The notes beneath the pieces are model-generated. The model made no database searches, was not told the DNA's origin, and was given only the letters and a program-made list of their open reading frames with translations. The translations under genes and the position numbers were made by a program. From NCBI RefSeq assembly GCF_020297485.1, contig NZ_JAIWZC010000001.1, positions 434,001 through 498,000 on the forward strand: 64,000 nt of DNA. Reading direction: 5' to 3'. This DNA comes from Enterocloster clostridioformis (GTDB lineage: Bacteria; Bacillota; Clostridia; Lachnospirales; Lachnospiraceae). Shown here one piece after another: positions 33,170 to 42,706 of the stretch. Positions within the stretch are counted from its first letter, which is position 1; every line of letters begins with the position of its first letter.

Positions 33170-34105
33170 ATGAATTTGGCGAATCTGATGCAGGGCATGG
33201 GCCCCAATCTGTTAGATGCAGTGGGACAGGGCGTGCTCTGGGGAATCATGGTGCTGGGGGTGTACATCACCTTCAAGCTCCTGGACATTGCTGATTTGAC
33301 TGTGGACGGAAGCTTTGCCCTGGGGGGCTGCGTCTGTGCCACGCTGATTGTGGACAGGGGAATGAATCCGGTGGCGGCTCTGGCCATAGCCACCCTGGCG
33401 GGAATGGCGGCCGGTTTTGTGACAGGCATCCTTCACACAGTATTTGAGATACCGTCCATACTGGCCGGAATTCTGACCCAGATATCCCTGTGGTCAATCA
33501 ACCTGTGGATTATGGGAGGAAGCAGCAACATACCCCTTCTCAAGTCCAAGACCATTGTGACCATGGTTTCTTCCTCCACCGGCTTTAACCAGGCCCAGGC
33601 GTCCCAGGTCATAGGAATCGCGGCGGCCATACTTATGGTGGCTGTGATGTATTGGTTCTTCGGAACGGAGATAGGAAGCGCCCTGAGGGCAACGGGAAAT
33701 AATGAGGATATGATACGCGCCCTGGGGGTTAACACCAAGTGGACCAAGCTGCTGGCCCTGATGCTCAGCAATGGTCTGGTGGGCATGTCAGGCGCCCTGG
33801 TATGCCAGGGCCAGAAATACGCGGATATCCAGATGGGCACCGGAGCCATTGTCATTGGCCTGGCAGCCATAGTCATCGGGGAAGTGCTCTTTGGCTGGTT
33901 TTGCAACTTTGCCCTTAAGCTGTCGGCTGCGGTCATTGGTTCCGTGATTTACTTTGTCATCCGGGCCTTTGTCATCAAGATGGGCATGAATCCAAACTAC
34001 ATGAAGCTTTTATCCGCCATTGTGGTTACCCTGGCTCTCTGCATTCCGGTGGCTGCCAATAAGTGGAGGACCTACAAGGAATACTCGGAAGGAGGGAATG
34101 CATAA
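33170..34105 (+). CDS. ABC transporter permease, branched-chain/TrpY type
   Basis: The 311-residue membrane protein has about eight to nine hydrophobic segments and the LivH-like core (DIADLTVDGSFALGG; GSALRATGNNEDMIRALGVN; LSNGLVGMSGALVCQGQKYADI in the middle). This type is paired with PF04392 binding proteins. The stop overlaps the next start (TAATG), so permease and ATPase are coupled. A 227-base gap with a hairpin separates it from the binding protein. Confidence 0.9.
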   Translation: MNLANLMQGMGPNLLDAVGQGVLWGIMVLGVYITFKLLDIADLTVDGSFALGGCVCATLIVDRGMNPVAALAIATLAGMAAGFVTGILHTVFEIPSILAGILTQISLWSINLWIMGGSSNIPLLKSKTIVTMVSSSTGFNQAQASQVIGIAAAILMVAVMYWFFGTEIGSALRATGNNEDMIRALGVNTKWTKLLALMLSNGLVGMSGALVCQGQKYADIQMGTGAIVIGLAAIVIGEVLFGWFCNFALKLSAAVIGSVIYFVIRAFVIKMGMNPNYMKLLSAIVVTLALCIPVAANKWRTYKEYSEGGNA

Positions 34106-34902
34106 TGCTGATTTTGACCAATGTGCGCAAGACATTCAACAAAGGCACCATCAATGAGAAGAAGGCGTTAAACGGCATTGACCTGACCCTGAACGACGGG
34201 GATTTTGTGACGGTTATCGGAGGAAACGGCGCGGGCAAGTCCACCATGCTCAACATGATAGCCGGGGTGTATCCCATTGATTCCGGAAAGATCGAGATTG
34301 ACGGAGTGAATATATCCAGGCAGCCGGAATACAAGCGGGCCAAATACATTGGCCGGGTGTTCCAGGATCCCATGAAGGGAACGGCAGCCGGCATGGAAAT
34401 ACAGGAAAACATGGCACTGGCCTTCAGAAGGGGACAGAGAAGAGGGCTGGGCTGGGGGATCAGGGCCAATGAGAAGGACTATTACCACGACCTGCTGACC
34501 AGACTGGGACTGGGACTCCAGAACCGCATGAGCAGTAAGGTGGGACTGCTCTCAGGCGGACAGAGACAGGCGCTTACCCTTCTCATGGCAACGCTGCAGA
34601 AGCCGAAGCTTCTCCTGCTGGACGAGCACACGGCGGCCCTGGATCCCCAGACGGCCAGAAAGGTGCTGGACCTGACAAATGAGATGGTGACGGAACAGAA
34701 TCTCACAGCCCTCATGGTGACCCATAACATGAAGGACGCCATCCAGATAGGAAACCGGCTTATCATGATGAATGACGGCCGTATTATCTATGACGTGTCC
34801 GGCAGTGAAAAACAGAACCTGACCGTAGATGACCTTCTGGCCAAGTTTGCGGAGGCCAGCGGAGGGCAGTTTGCCAATGACCGCATGCTGCTCTCAAAGT
34901 AA
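34105..34902 (+). CDS. ABC transporter ATP-binding protein, TrpZ type
   Basis: The start is the ATG overlapping the permease stop, after GGAGGGAATGC; an upstream in-frame ATG lies inside the permease. The 265-residue ATPase has Walker A GGNGAGKST, the signature LLSGGQRQALTLLMA, Walker B LLLLDEHTA and switch MVTHNM. The His in the Walker B region (DEHTAALDP, where most have DEPT) is characteristic of this sub-family. It energises the three-gene importer. Confidence 0.93.
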   Translation: MLILTNVRKTFNKGTINEKKALNGIDLTLNDGDFVTVIGGNGAGKSTMLNMIAGVYPIDSGKIEIDGVNISRQPEYKRAKYIGRVFQDPMKGTAAGMEIQENMALAFRRGQRRGLGWGIRANEKDYYHDLLTRLGLGLQNRMSSKVGLLSGGQRQALTLLMATLQKPKLLLLDEHTAALDPQTARKVLDLTNEMVTEQNLTALMVTHNMKDAIQIGNRLIMMNDGRIIYDVSGSEKQNLTVDDLLAKFAEASGGQFANDRMLLSK

Positions 34903-35006
34903 TCCATATCAGCCGCTGACATTGCCGGTTTCCGGGGCATTTCATGTAAATACTTCGGGGACCGGCAAAATTTAAGAAATTTTTCACATTTTCGAGTCTG
35001 TTTTTA

Positions 35007-35015
35007 TGATATACT
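35007..35015 (+). promoter_or_regulatory. Extended -10 element before the NlpC/P60 gene
   Basis: TG-A-TATACT lies about 50 bases before the chosen start at 35068. A possible weak hairpin TTGCCGGT/ACCGGCAA (about 34922-34977) lies between it and the ABC operon. Confidence 0.5.
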
Positions 35016-35067
35016 TTACGCTATATGAGCTTTTATGGCGAAAAATGAGTTGGAGATTATAATAATC

Positions 35068-36690
35068 ATGCTTGAACATAAGGATTATCTATCGAGCCTG
35101 AACAAGGCCAGAAAAAAACGGAATCAACGGCTGGACCCCAGATACCTTGTGCTCCTGCTGGCTGTCATCGCGGCAGTGGGAATCATCGTGCTGGGAGTAA
35201 AGGCAGTTAAGAAGCCGGTATCCGGCAAGGCAGCCGGACCGGCACCCACGGGACAGGTGCGAAACGCCACCCCGGCCCAGGCGGATCCGGCCAGTGTTTC
35301 TCCGGAGAAGGAAGCGGCCCTGAAGGAAGCCCAGGAGATTGACAATGTAATCAGCTCCTACAGCAATCTGGGAATCGTGCAGGTGTCCGGCTACCTCAAC
35401 ATAAGGGAGACTCCCAGCACCGACGGCAAGATCATAGGTAAGCTGTCAGGGGACGGAGCCTGTGAGATTCTGGCAACAGAAGGGGACTGGTCCCACATCA
35501 CTTCCGGCGGAGTGGAGGGCTACATCAGCAACCAGTATCTTCTGACCGGAGATGAAGCCAGGGAAAAGGCAAAGGAGCTTGTCAAACTGCGCGCCACGGT
35601 GACGGCTGACAATCTGAACATCCGCCAGGCACCTGCCCTGGACCCGGGAAATGTCATCGGACAGGCCTTAAAGGGAGAGCGCTACGTGGTCAAGGGATTG
35701 GAGGACGGCTGGATTCAGATTGAGGAGGGATATATTTCCTCTGAATATGCCGAGGTGGCCTATTCCCTGAACGAAGGACGTAAAATGGACATGAAGGCCA
35801 TGGCCATCAACCAGTATGACAATCTGGTCATATCCAAGGTGAACAACTACCTGAATGTGCGCCAGGAGCCAAAGTCAGACGGCAAGATTATCGGAAAGAT
35901 GACCAGCAAGGCGGCAGGCGAGATCCTGGAGACCCTGGACGGCTGGTATAAAATTAAGTCAGGCCCCATCATCGGTTATATCTCAGCAGACCCCCAGTAC
36001 ACGGCCACAGGCCAGGAGGCAAGGGATATAGCCATGCAGAACGCCACTCTTAAGGCGGTTATCAACACAGACGTGCTGAATGTGCGCACGGAGCCCAACA
36101 CGGACGCCAAGATTTGGACCCAGATTGTAAAGGACGAGCGTTATCCGGTTGTGGCGCAGTTAGACGGCTGGGTGGAGATTGACCTGGATTCTGTGGATGA
36201 AGAGGACACAAGCAAGGTGGATAAGGCGTTTATTTCCACCAGGGACAACAACGTGGAGGTGCGCTACGCACTGAACGAGGCCATCAAGTTCTCACCTGCC
36301 GAGGCGGCGGCCAACAATGCGGCGTCCAGGCGTTCCAAGGTGGTGAATTACGCCCTTCAGTATGTGGGCAACCCGTATGTATGGGGAGGAACCAGCCTGA
36401 CAAAGGGCGTGGACTGTTCCGGATTTACCATGCAGGTCATGAGACAGTTCGGCGTATCCCTGCCTCATTATTCCGGCTCCCAGGCCAAGATGGGCAAGGC
36501 GGTGACCTCAGGCAACATGCGCCCGGGCGATTTGATATTCTATGCGGGCAGCGGCGGCCAGGTAAACCATGTAGCCATCTACATCGGCAACGGCCAGGTA
36601 GTCCATGCAGCCAGCCGTAAGAGCGGTATCAAGATTTCCACCTGGAATTACAGGTCGCCTGTGGCTATCAGAAATGTATTGGGCGACTAG
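35068..36690 (+). CDS. SH3-repeat NlpC/P60 cell-wall hydrolase
   Basis: I chose the ATG at 35068 (MLEHKDY) because TTGGAG precedes it; an ATG at 35035 has almost no leader. The 540-residue protein has a single N-terminal membrane anchor (about 32-53), a linker, four bacterial SH3 domains of about 65 residues (motifs GYLNIRETPSTDGKIIG, DNLNIRQAP, NYLNVRQEPKSDGKIIG, DVLNVRTEPNTDAKIW) and a C-terminal NlpC/P60 domain with catalytic Cys450 in DCSGF and histidines in NHVAIYIG and VHAAS. It should cut peptide stems of peptidoglycan at the cell surface, like gamma-D-Glu-mDAP endopeptidases. Confidence 0.92.
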   Translation: MLEHKDYLSSLNKARKKRNQRLDPRYLVLLLAVIAAVGIIVLGVKAVKKPVSGKAAGPAPTGQVRNATPAQADPASVSPEKEAALKEAQEIDNVISSYSNLGIVQVSGYLNIRETPSTDGKIIGKLSGDGACEILATEGDWSHITSGGVEGYISNQYLLTGDEAREKAKELVKLRATVTADNLNIRQAPALDPGNVIGQALKGERYVVKGLEDGWIQIEEGYISSEYAEVAYSLNEGRKMDMKAMAINQYDNLVISKVNNYLNVRQEPKSDGKIIGKMTSKAAGEILETLDGWYKIKSGPIIGYISADPQYTATGQEARDIAMQNATLKAVINTDVLNVRTEPNTDAKIWTQIVKDERYPVVAQLDGWVEIDLDSVDEEDTSKVDKAFISTRDNNVEVRYALNEAIKFSPAEAAANNAASRRSKVVNYALQYVGNPYVWGGTSLTKGVDCSGFTMQVMRQFGVSLPHYSGSQAKMGKAVTSGNMRPGDLIFYAGSGGQVNHVAIYIGNGQVVHAASRKSGIKISTWNYRSPVAIRNVLGD

Positions 36691-36718
36691 ATCAAAAATA
36701 TTGTATTTTATTCAGAAA

Positions 36719-36752
36719 GCCGGTCAGCAGTCTCTGCTGGCCGGCAGTTTTT
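36719..36752 (+). terminator. Terminator after the NlpC/P60 gene
   Basis: GCCGGTCAGCAG and CTGCTGGCCGGC pair over 12 positions with one G-T, followed by AGTTTTT. Confidence 0.88.
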
Positions 36753-36844
36753 GTGTAAAACTCTGTGAAAGGCAGCGCATATTTTATGGTTCGCGGTACA
36801 GACTATCCTTAATTGATGAATGTTCACGAAAGGGTGGTCTGATT

Positions 36845-37621
36845 ATGGGACAAGGAAAAAAAAACAGGAAAAAAAGAGACAATCAGGTGGAAAACGGAAA
36901 CGGACAGGTACGCCAGCAGGACGATGAGGCTAAGAAGCTTGAGAAGGAAATAGAGGAGAAGGAAGACAATAAGCTGGAGGAGTATGGCCAGGTCATTTTG
37001 GAGGACAACCGCAAACAGAGGAAAATCCATCTCATCACCATCATTGGGGAGGTGGAGGGACACGAGAATTCCTCGGGAAGCAGCAAGACTACGAAATACG
37101 ACCATATACTGCCGAAGCTGGCCGAAATAGAGGACGACGACAGTGTGGACGGACTTCTGGTGCTGCTCAACACGTCCGGAGGGGACGTGGACGCGGGTCT
37201 TGCCATTGCGGAAATGATTGCGTCCCTCAGCCTTCCCACCGTATCCCTGGTATTGGGCGGAAGCCATTCCATCGGGGTTCCCCTGGCCGTGTCCACCAAT
37301 TATTCCTTTATCGTGCCGTCAGGCACCATGATGATTCATCCGGTGCGGATGACAGGGATGGTCATAGGTACGTCCCAGACCTACGAGTATTTTGAGATGA
37401 TACAGGACCGCATACTGACGTTTGTATCAAATCATGCCGATATTGCCTATGACCAGCTGAGGGAGCTGATGCATAATACAAAGATGCTCACCAGGGACCT
37501 GGGCACTGTCCTGGTGGGGACCCAGGCCGTGGAGGCAGGGCTCATCAACCAGGTGGGGGGCATCAAGGAAGCGCTGGGAAAGCTCTATGCCATGATTGAT
37601 GAGCGGGAACGCAGGCGGTAG
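36845..37621 (+). CDS. ClpP-class serine protease, TepA-like
   Basis: The ATG at 36845 follows AAAGGGTGG; the frame is open upstream but runs through the terminator. The 258-residue protein has a basic/acidic charged N-terminus (residues 1-55) and a ClpP/TepA crotonase-fold domain with LLNTSGGDVDAGLAIAEMI, the likely nucleophile Ser in GGSHSIGVPLA and the His in MMIHPVRM. TepA of B. subtilis lies next to spoIIIE, and the gene after this one is ftsK/spoIIIE, so the order is conserved. It is thought to process or degrade signal peptides or membrane proteins; the true substrate is unsure. Confidence 0.87.
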   Translation: MGQGKKNRKKRDNQVENGNGQVRQQDDEAKKLEKEIEEKEDNKLEEYGQVILEDNRKQRKIHLITIIGEVEGHENSSGSSKTTKYDHILPKLAEIEDDDSVDGLLVLLNTSGGDVDAGLAIAEMIASLSLPTVSLVLGGSHSIGVPLAVSTNYSFIVPSGTMMIHPVRMTGMVIGTSQTYEYFEMIQDRILTFVSNHADIAYDQLRELMHNTKMLTRDLGTVLVGTQAVEAGLINQVGGIKEALGKLYAMIDERERRR

Positions 37622-37658
37622 ATTCCGTCTTAAGATTCCGTCTTTTGGAACAATCCAC

Positions 37659-37687
37659 TTGAATTTTAACCTCAAATATAGCATAAT
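37659..37687 (+). promoter_or_regulatory. Promoter of ftsK
   Basis: TTGAAT at 37659-37664 and CATAAT at 37682-37687 are separated by 17 bases. Confidence 0.65.
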
Positions 37688-37781
37688 ATAAGTTAACTGT
37701 ATAAATGAGACAGCCTGCTGTGGGAATGGGAGGCTGATACGGTATGATAACTTGCAAGAGAATGACAGGAGGCTGTATCAA

Positions 37782-40763
37782 GTGGCTGAAACAACGAAAC
37801 GACAGCAGAGTGGGAACAGAAAACCGGGAAGGCCAAAGGGAAGCACGTCCAAGAAGACAGGCACTTCCTCCAAGAGCCGGAGGACAACTGGGAAAAAGGC
37901 CTATGAACAGGATAATACGGAATTTATGAGAGCAGAAGTGGTCATCATCTGCTCTTTTGCTGTTGCCATTCTTTTATTTCTGAGCAATTTCAAGCTGTGC
38001 GGCGTGGTGGGCGATGTGCTGCGGGGGGTACAGCTGGGGATATTTGGAATAGTGGGATATATATTTCCTATTCTGATATTCGTGGGTACCTGTTTTCATC
38101 TGTCCAACCAGGGAAACATTCATGCCGCCATGAAGCTGGCAGCCGTGGCCGGGGCTGTGATTACGGTATGCGGGCTGCTGCAGCTGGCTTTCGGTACGGT
38201 TCCGGCCGGCGCCAAGTGGATGGAGTATTATAAGCAGTCCACCCTGACCGGTACGGGCGGCGGATGGCTGGGGGGCGTCCTTACCTCCTTCCTTACCATC
38301 GGATTGGGGAAGCCCGGAACCTTTCTGGTTCTGGTTGTCCTGTTCATCATCTGTATGGTATGTATCACGGAGCGTTCCTTTGTGTCCGCTGTGAAGCGGG
38401 GAGGGGACAAGGCCTATCAGTATGCCAGGGAAGATATGGACCGCCGCAGGGAGCTGCATGCCATACGGGAGGAGGAACGCAGACGCATTCGAGAGGAACA
38501 GAGAGTGCGGGGCGTTAACCTGAATGCAACCAGGCTGATGACGCCTGAGGATGAGGAGTACGACGAGGAGGCATTTGACCGCGAGTTTGGAGCGGATCTG
38601 GAAGAAATGCCGGATATGCCTGATACATATGGGGAGGACTGGGGACCGGCCCAGACAGCCGGCGCAAAGGAAGTCCTGCCGCCGGATGAGTTTGTGGGCA
38701 GGTTTGACCCGCCTCTGGAGTCTGAAGGGGATGACGGGGATTCCTATGACACGGATGAGCTGGGAGCGCTGGCCAGATCCATAGAGGGCCACAGCCGTAC
38801 CGGACACCGGAGTGAAGCTCCTGTGGTCACCGGCATCCGGGTGGAGGACGAGTATGGGACACACGACGGGGATGATTATGACACCATCCATGTGAAAAAG
38901 GATTTAAAGACCCTGGAGGAGATGGAGTTTGATGTCAGGTCCGCCGGGGACGGGGATGCCATATCTTCTGAAGGCGCCGGCGTTTATGGGTCAGGACGGC
39001 CCGAAGCCCCGGGCCGTGAGACGGAAGTTTCTGAAGCAGGAATTCGCGAAGCGGGAATTCCTGAAGCGGATGGCCGGGAAACAGATATCTACGAGACAGA
39101 CAGGTCGGAGCAGGGTATCAATTATGACAGCGTATTTGTGCCGGAGGAGCCCAAGCGGGTGGTTACGGCATCAGGCAAGGTCATAGAGACCGAGACAGAA
39201 CTTCTCCAGAAGAAGATTGAGAAGAAGCGGGAGGAGGCCAAACAGCCGGATACCAATATGGCCGTGGCCCAGGAAATTAAGGAAAAGGAAGAGGCGGTAA
39301 AGAAGGAATATGTGTTCCCGCCCACCACTCTGCTTAAGAGGGGGGCTAAGAATGCCGGTTCCTTCTCAGGGGATGAGTATAAGGCCACGGCCATTAAGCT
39401 GCAGCAGACCCTCCATAACTTTGGGGTAGGGGTGACGGTTACAAATATCAGCTGCGGCCCTGCCGTGACCCGGTATGAGCTTTTGCCGGAACAGGGCGTG
39501 AAGGTCAGCAAGATAGTGGGACTGACCGATGACATCAAGCTGAGCCTGGCTGCGGCGGATATCCGCATCGAAGCGCCCATTCCCGGTAAGTCGGCGGTGG
39601 GAATCGAGGTGCCCAACAAAGAGAATAATATGGTATACCTGAGGGATTTGCTGGAGGCGGAGTCATTTAAGAACCACAAGTCACGTCTGGCCTTTGCCGT
39701 GGGCAAGGATATCGGCGGCCAGGTGGTGGTGACGGATATCGGAAAGATGCCCCATCTGCTCATTGCGGGCGCCACCGGTTCCGGTAAGTCGGTGTGTATC
39801 AACACCCTGATTATGAGCATCATTTTCAAGTCCAAACCAGAGGACGTGAAGATGATTATGGTGGACCCCAAGGTGGTGGAGCTCAGTGTCTATAATGGAA
39901 TTCCCCATCTGCTCATCCCTGTGGTGACAGATCCCAAGAAGGCTTCCGGAGCTCTTAACTGGGCTGTGGCCGAGATGACGGACCGCTATAAGAAGTTCGC
40001 GGAGTGCAATGTCAGGGATTTAAAGGGCTACAATGAAAGAGTTGAAAAAATTAAGGACGTTGAGGATGACAAGAAGCCGGCAAAGATGCCTCAGATTGTC
40101 ATTATCATCGACGAGCTGGCAGACCTTATGATGGTGGCTCCGGGAGAGGTGGAGGACGCCATCTGCCGCCTGGCCCAGCTGGCCCGTGCGGCGGGAATCC
40201 ATCTGGTCATTGCCACCCAGAGGCCGTCGGTCAATGTCATCACAGGACTGATTAAGGCCAATGTGCCGTCCAGGATTGCCTTTGCCGTGTCATCAGGTGT
40301 GGATTCCAGGACCATCATTGATATGAACGGGGCTGAGAAGCTGCTGGGAAAGGGCGACATGCTCTTTTATCCGGCAGGATTCCCCAAACCCCAGCGCGTG
40401 CAGGGCGCCTTTGTGTCCGATGAGGAAGTGGGCCGCGTGGTGGAGTTTTTGACAGAACAGGGCATGGTGGCGGAATATAATCCGGAAGTGGAAAGCCGTG
40501 TCTCATCCCCGTCCGCGGACGGAGGCGGCGGGGCTTCTGAGCGGGATGAATACTTTGTCCAGGCAGGCAGATTTATTATTGAAAAGGAAAAGGCATCCAT
40601 CGGAATGCTCCAGAGAATGTTTAAGATTGGCTTCAACCGGGCTGCCCGTATTATGGACCAGCTGGCGGAAGCGGGGGTAGTGGGCGAGGAAGAAGGTACC
40701 AAGCCCAGAAAAGTGCTTATGAGCATGGAAGAATTCGAGGAACTGCTGGAGCAGGGGGATTAA
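37782..40763 (+). CDS. ftsK: FtsK/SpoIIIE DNA translocase
   Basis: The GTG at 37782 is chosen because AGGAGG lies nine bases before it; an ATG ten codons earlier has no site. The 993-residue protein has a basic start (Lys/Arg-rich), four membrane segments (about 50-200), a long acidic linker (about 225-480) with degenerate repeats near GIREAGIPEADGRETDIYETD, the RecA-like motor with Walker A GATGSGKSV and Walker B IVIIIDELADLMM, and a C-terminal gamma winged helix (FIIEKEKASIGMLQRMFKIG). It pumps chromosomal DNA through the division or sporulation septum. It follows the TepA-like gene, as in Bacillus. Confidence 0.95.
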   Translation: MAETTKRQQSGNRKPGRPKGSTSKKTGTSSKSRRTTGKKAYEQDNTEFMRAEVVIICSFAVAILLFLSNFKLCGVVGDVLRGVQLGIFGIVGYIFPILIFVGTCFHLSNQGNIHAAMKLAAVAGAVITVCGLLQLAFGTVPAGAKWMEYYKQSTLTGTGGGWLGGVLTSFLTIGLGKPGTFLVLVVLFIICMVCITERSFVSAVKRGGDKAYQYAREDMDRRRELHAIREEERRRIREEQRVRGVNLNATRLMTPEDEEYDEEAFDREFGADLEEMPDMPDTYGEDWGPAQTAGAKEVLPPDEFVGRFDPPLESEGDDGDSYDTDELGALARSIEGHSRTGHRSEAPVVTGIRVEDEYGTHDGDDYDTIHVKKDLKTLEEMEFDVRSAGDGDAISSEGAGVYGSGRPEAPGRETEVSEAGIREAGIPEADGRETDIYETDRSEQGINYDSVFVPEEPKRVVTASGKVIETETELLQKKIEKKREEAKQPDTNMAVAQEIKEKEEAVKKEYVFPPTTLLKRGAKNAGSFSGDEYKATAIKLQQTLHNFGVGVTVTNISCGPAVTRYELLPEQGVKVSKIVGLTDDIKLSLAAADIRIEAPIPGKSAVGIEVPNKENNMVYLRDLLEAESFKNHKSRLAFAVGKDIGGQVVVTDIGKMPHLLIAGATGSGKSVCINTLIMSIIFKSKPEDVKMIMVDPKVVELSVYNGIPHLLIPVVTDPKKASGALNWAVAEMTDRYKKFAECNVRDLKGYNERVEKIKDVEDDKKPAKMPQIVIIIDELADLMMVAPGEVEDAICRLAQLARAAGIHLVIATQRPSVNVITGLIKANVPSRIAFAVSSGVDSRTIIDMNGAEKLLGKGDMLFYPAGFPKPQRVQGAFVSDEEVGRVVEFLTEQGMVAEYNPEVESRVSSPSADGGGGASERDEYFVQAGRFIIEKEKASIGMLQRMFKIGFNRAARIMDQLAEAGVVGEEEGTKPRKVLMSMEEFEELLEQGD

Positions 40764-40830
40764 ACCTGGTTCCCGGGAACGCGGTGCAGGTGAACCGGAC
40801 CGGGGAAACAGGAATGTATGGGGAAACAAG

Positions 40831-40871
40831 AGCAGCGGCTGCCGGCATGGGCGGCAGCGGCCGGTGCTTTT
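40831..40871 (+). terminator. Probable terminator after ftsK
   Basis: AGCA/TGCT and GCTGCCG/CGGCAGC pair with internal mismatches and are followed by TTTTGA. The stem is imperfect. Confidence 0.5.
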
Positions 40872-40938
40872 GAATAAAACGTTGGCGGACCTGCGGGGCA
40901 GAAAGCCGCAAAGCGTAATATAAGAGGAGGAACAAATC

Positions 40939-42609
40939 ATGAAATCAGATATTGAGATTGCACAGGAGGCCGTGATGCGGCCCATCAAGGAAGTGGCTGC
41001 TGCTTATGGAATCGGGGAGGATGACCTGGAGCTTTACGGTAAGTATAAAGCAAAGCTGACAGACGAACTCTGGGAGCAGGTAAAGGACCGTCCCGACGGA
41101 AAACTGGTGCTGGTAACAGCCATTAACCCGACACCGGCAGGAGAAGGAAAGACCACTACCACGGTTGGTCTGGGCGAGGCATTCGGAAAGATGGGCAAAA
41201 AGGCCATCATAGCACTCAGGGAGCCGTCCCTGGGCCCCTGCTTTGGGGTTAAGGGCGGAGCAGCCGGCGGCGGTTATGCCCAGGTTGTGCCCATGGAGGA
41301 TTTAAACCTGCACTTTACAGGTGATTTCCATGCCATCACATCCGCCAATAACCTGTTGGCAGCGCTCTTAGACAACCATATCCAGCAGGGAAACGCCCTG
41401 GGTATTGACCCAAGGCAGATCCAGTGGAAGCGCTGCGTGGACATGAATGACCGCGTCCTGCGCAACATCGTGGTAGGCCTGGGCGCAAAGGGAGACGGTA
41501 TGGTCAGGGAGGACCACTTTGTCATTACAGTGGCATCCGAAATCATGGCGATCCTGTGCCTGGCAGACAACATGGAGGACTTAAAGAACCGTCTGGGCAA
41601 GATTATCGTGGCCTATAATTTTGCGGGAGAGCCGGTGACCGCTGAGCAGCTCCATGCGGTAGGCTCCATGGCAGCCCTTCTGAAGGATGCCTTAAAGCCC
41701 AACCTGATTCAGACCCTGGAGCACACAGGCGCTCTGGTACACGGCGGCCCGTTTGCCAACATTGCCCATGGATGCAACAGCGTAAGGGCCACTAAGACAG
41801 CCCTGAAGCTGGCTGACGTGGTGGTGACAGAGGCCGGCTTCGGCGCTGACCTGGGAGCTGAGAAGTTCCTTGACATCAAGTGCCGCAAGGCGGGACTGAA
41901 GCCGGACGCAGTGGTTCTGGTGGCTACGGTAAGGGCCCTTAAGTACAACGGCGGAGTGCCGAAGGACCAGCTGTCAGCCGAGAATCCGGAAGCCCTTGAG
42001 AAGGGCATTGTCAATCTGGAGAAGCACATTGAGAACCTCCAGAAGTTCGGCGTACCCGTGGTGGTTACACTCAATTCCTTCATATCGGACACCGAAGCGG
42101 AATATGCTTATATCAGGAAGTTCTGCGAGGACAGGGGCTGTGAATTCGCTCTGTCCGAGGTGTGGGCAAAGGGCGGCGAGGGCGGCATTGCCCTGGCTGA
42201 AAAGATAATGGATACACTGGAGAACAAGCCAACCCAGTACCATGTGCTCTATCCGGATGAGATGAGCCTTAAGGATAAGATTAACACCATTGCCAGAGAG
42301 ATTTACGGGGCAGACGGCGCATCCTTTGCACCGGCCGCTGCCAAGGCATTAAAGCGCATTGAGGATATGGGCTTTGGAAACCTGCCGGTGTGTATGGCCA
42401 AGACCCAGTATTCACTGTCGGATGACCAGACCAAGTTAGGAAGGCCCTCCGGCTTTACCATCAATGTAAGAGACGCCTATGTATCGGCGGGCGCAGGCTT
42501 CGTGGTGGCGCTTACAGGTTCCATCATGACCATGCCGGGGCTTCCCAAGAAACCGGCGGCAGACAGCATTGATGTGGACGGGAACGGTAAGATTACCGGA
42601 CTCTTCTAA
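40939..42609 (+). CDS. fhs: Formate-tetrahydrofolate ligase
   Basis: ATP-dependent enzyme making 10-formyl-tetrahydrofolate, a step of one-carbon metabolism and of the Wood-Ljungdahl methyl branch. The 556 residues match the family. The ATP loop is [14 protein letters not shown], followed by the conserved [23 protein letters not shown] region (in two pieces) and [10 protein letters not shown]. The ribosome site is AGAGGAGG. It stands as a single gene between two hairpins. It could feed fMet-tRNA formation by Fmt encoded at 55126-56112. Confidence 0.97.
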   Translation: MKSDIEIAQEAVMRPIKEVAAAYGIGEDDLELYGKYKAKLTDELWEQVKDRPDGKLVLVTAINPTPAGEGKTTTTVGLGEAFGKMGKKAIIALREPSLGPCFGVKGGAAGGGYAQVVPMEDLNLHFTGDFHAITSANNLLAALLDNHIQQGNALGIDPRQIQWKRCVDMNDRVLRNIVVGLGAKGDGMVREDHFVITVASEIMAILCLADNMEDLKNRLGKIIVAYNFAGEPVTAEQLHAVGSMAALLKDALKPNLIQTLEHTGALVHGGPFANIAHGCNSVRATKTALKLADVVVTEAGFGADLGAEKFLDIKCRKAGLKPDAVVLVATVRALKYNGGVPKDQLSAENPEALEKGIVNLEKHIENLQKFGVPVVVTLNSFISDTEAEYAYIRKFCEDRGCEFALSEVWAKGGEGGIALAEKIMDTLENKPTQYHVLYPDEMSLKDKINTIAREIYGADGASFAPAAAKALKRIEDMGFGNLPVCMAKTQYSLSDDQTKLGRPSGFTINVRDAYVSAGAGFVVALTGSIMTMPGLPKKPAADSIDVDGNGKITGLF

Positions 42610-42617
42610 GAAATGGG

Positions 42618-42656
42618 CCTGGCCCGGCGCATCCAGGAAAGGAGCGCCGGGCCAGG
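42618..42656 (+). terminator. GC-rich hairpin after fhs
   Basis: CCTGGCCCGGCGC and GCGCCGGGCCAGG form a perfect 13-base-pair stem with a 13-base loop; the following sequence ATATATTT is only weakly T-rich. Confidence 0.7.
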
Positions 42657-42706
42657 ATATATTTAGGCATAATATGAGATGCACGAAAAAGAAATGAGGT
42701 ATTCAG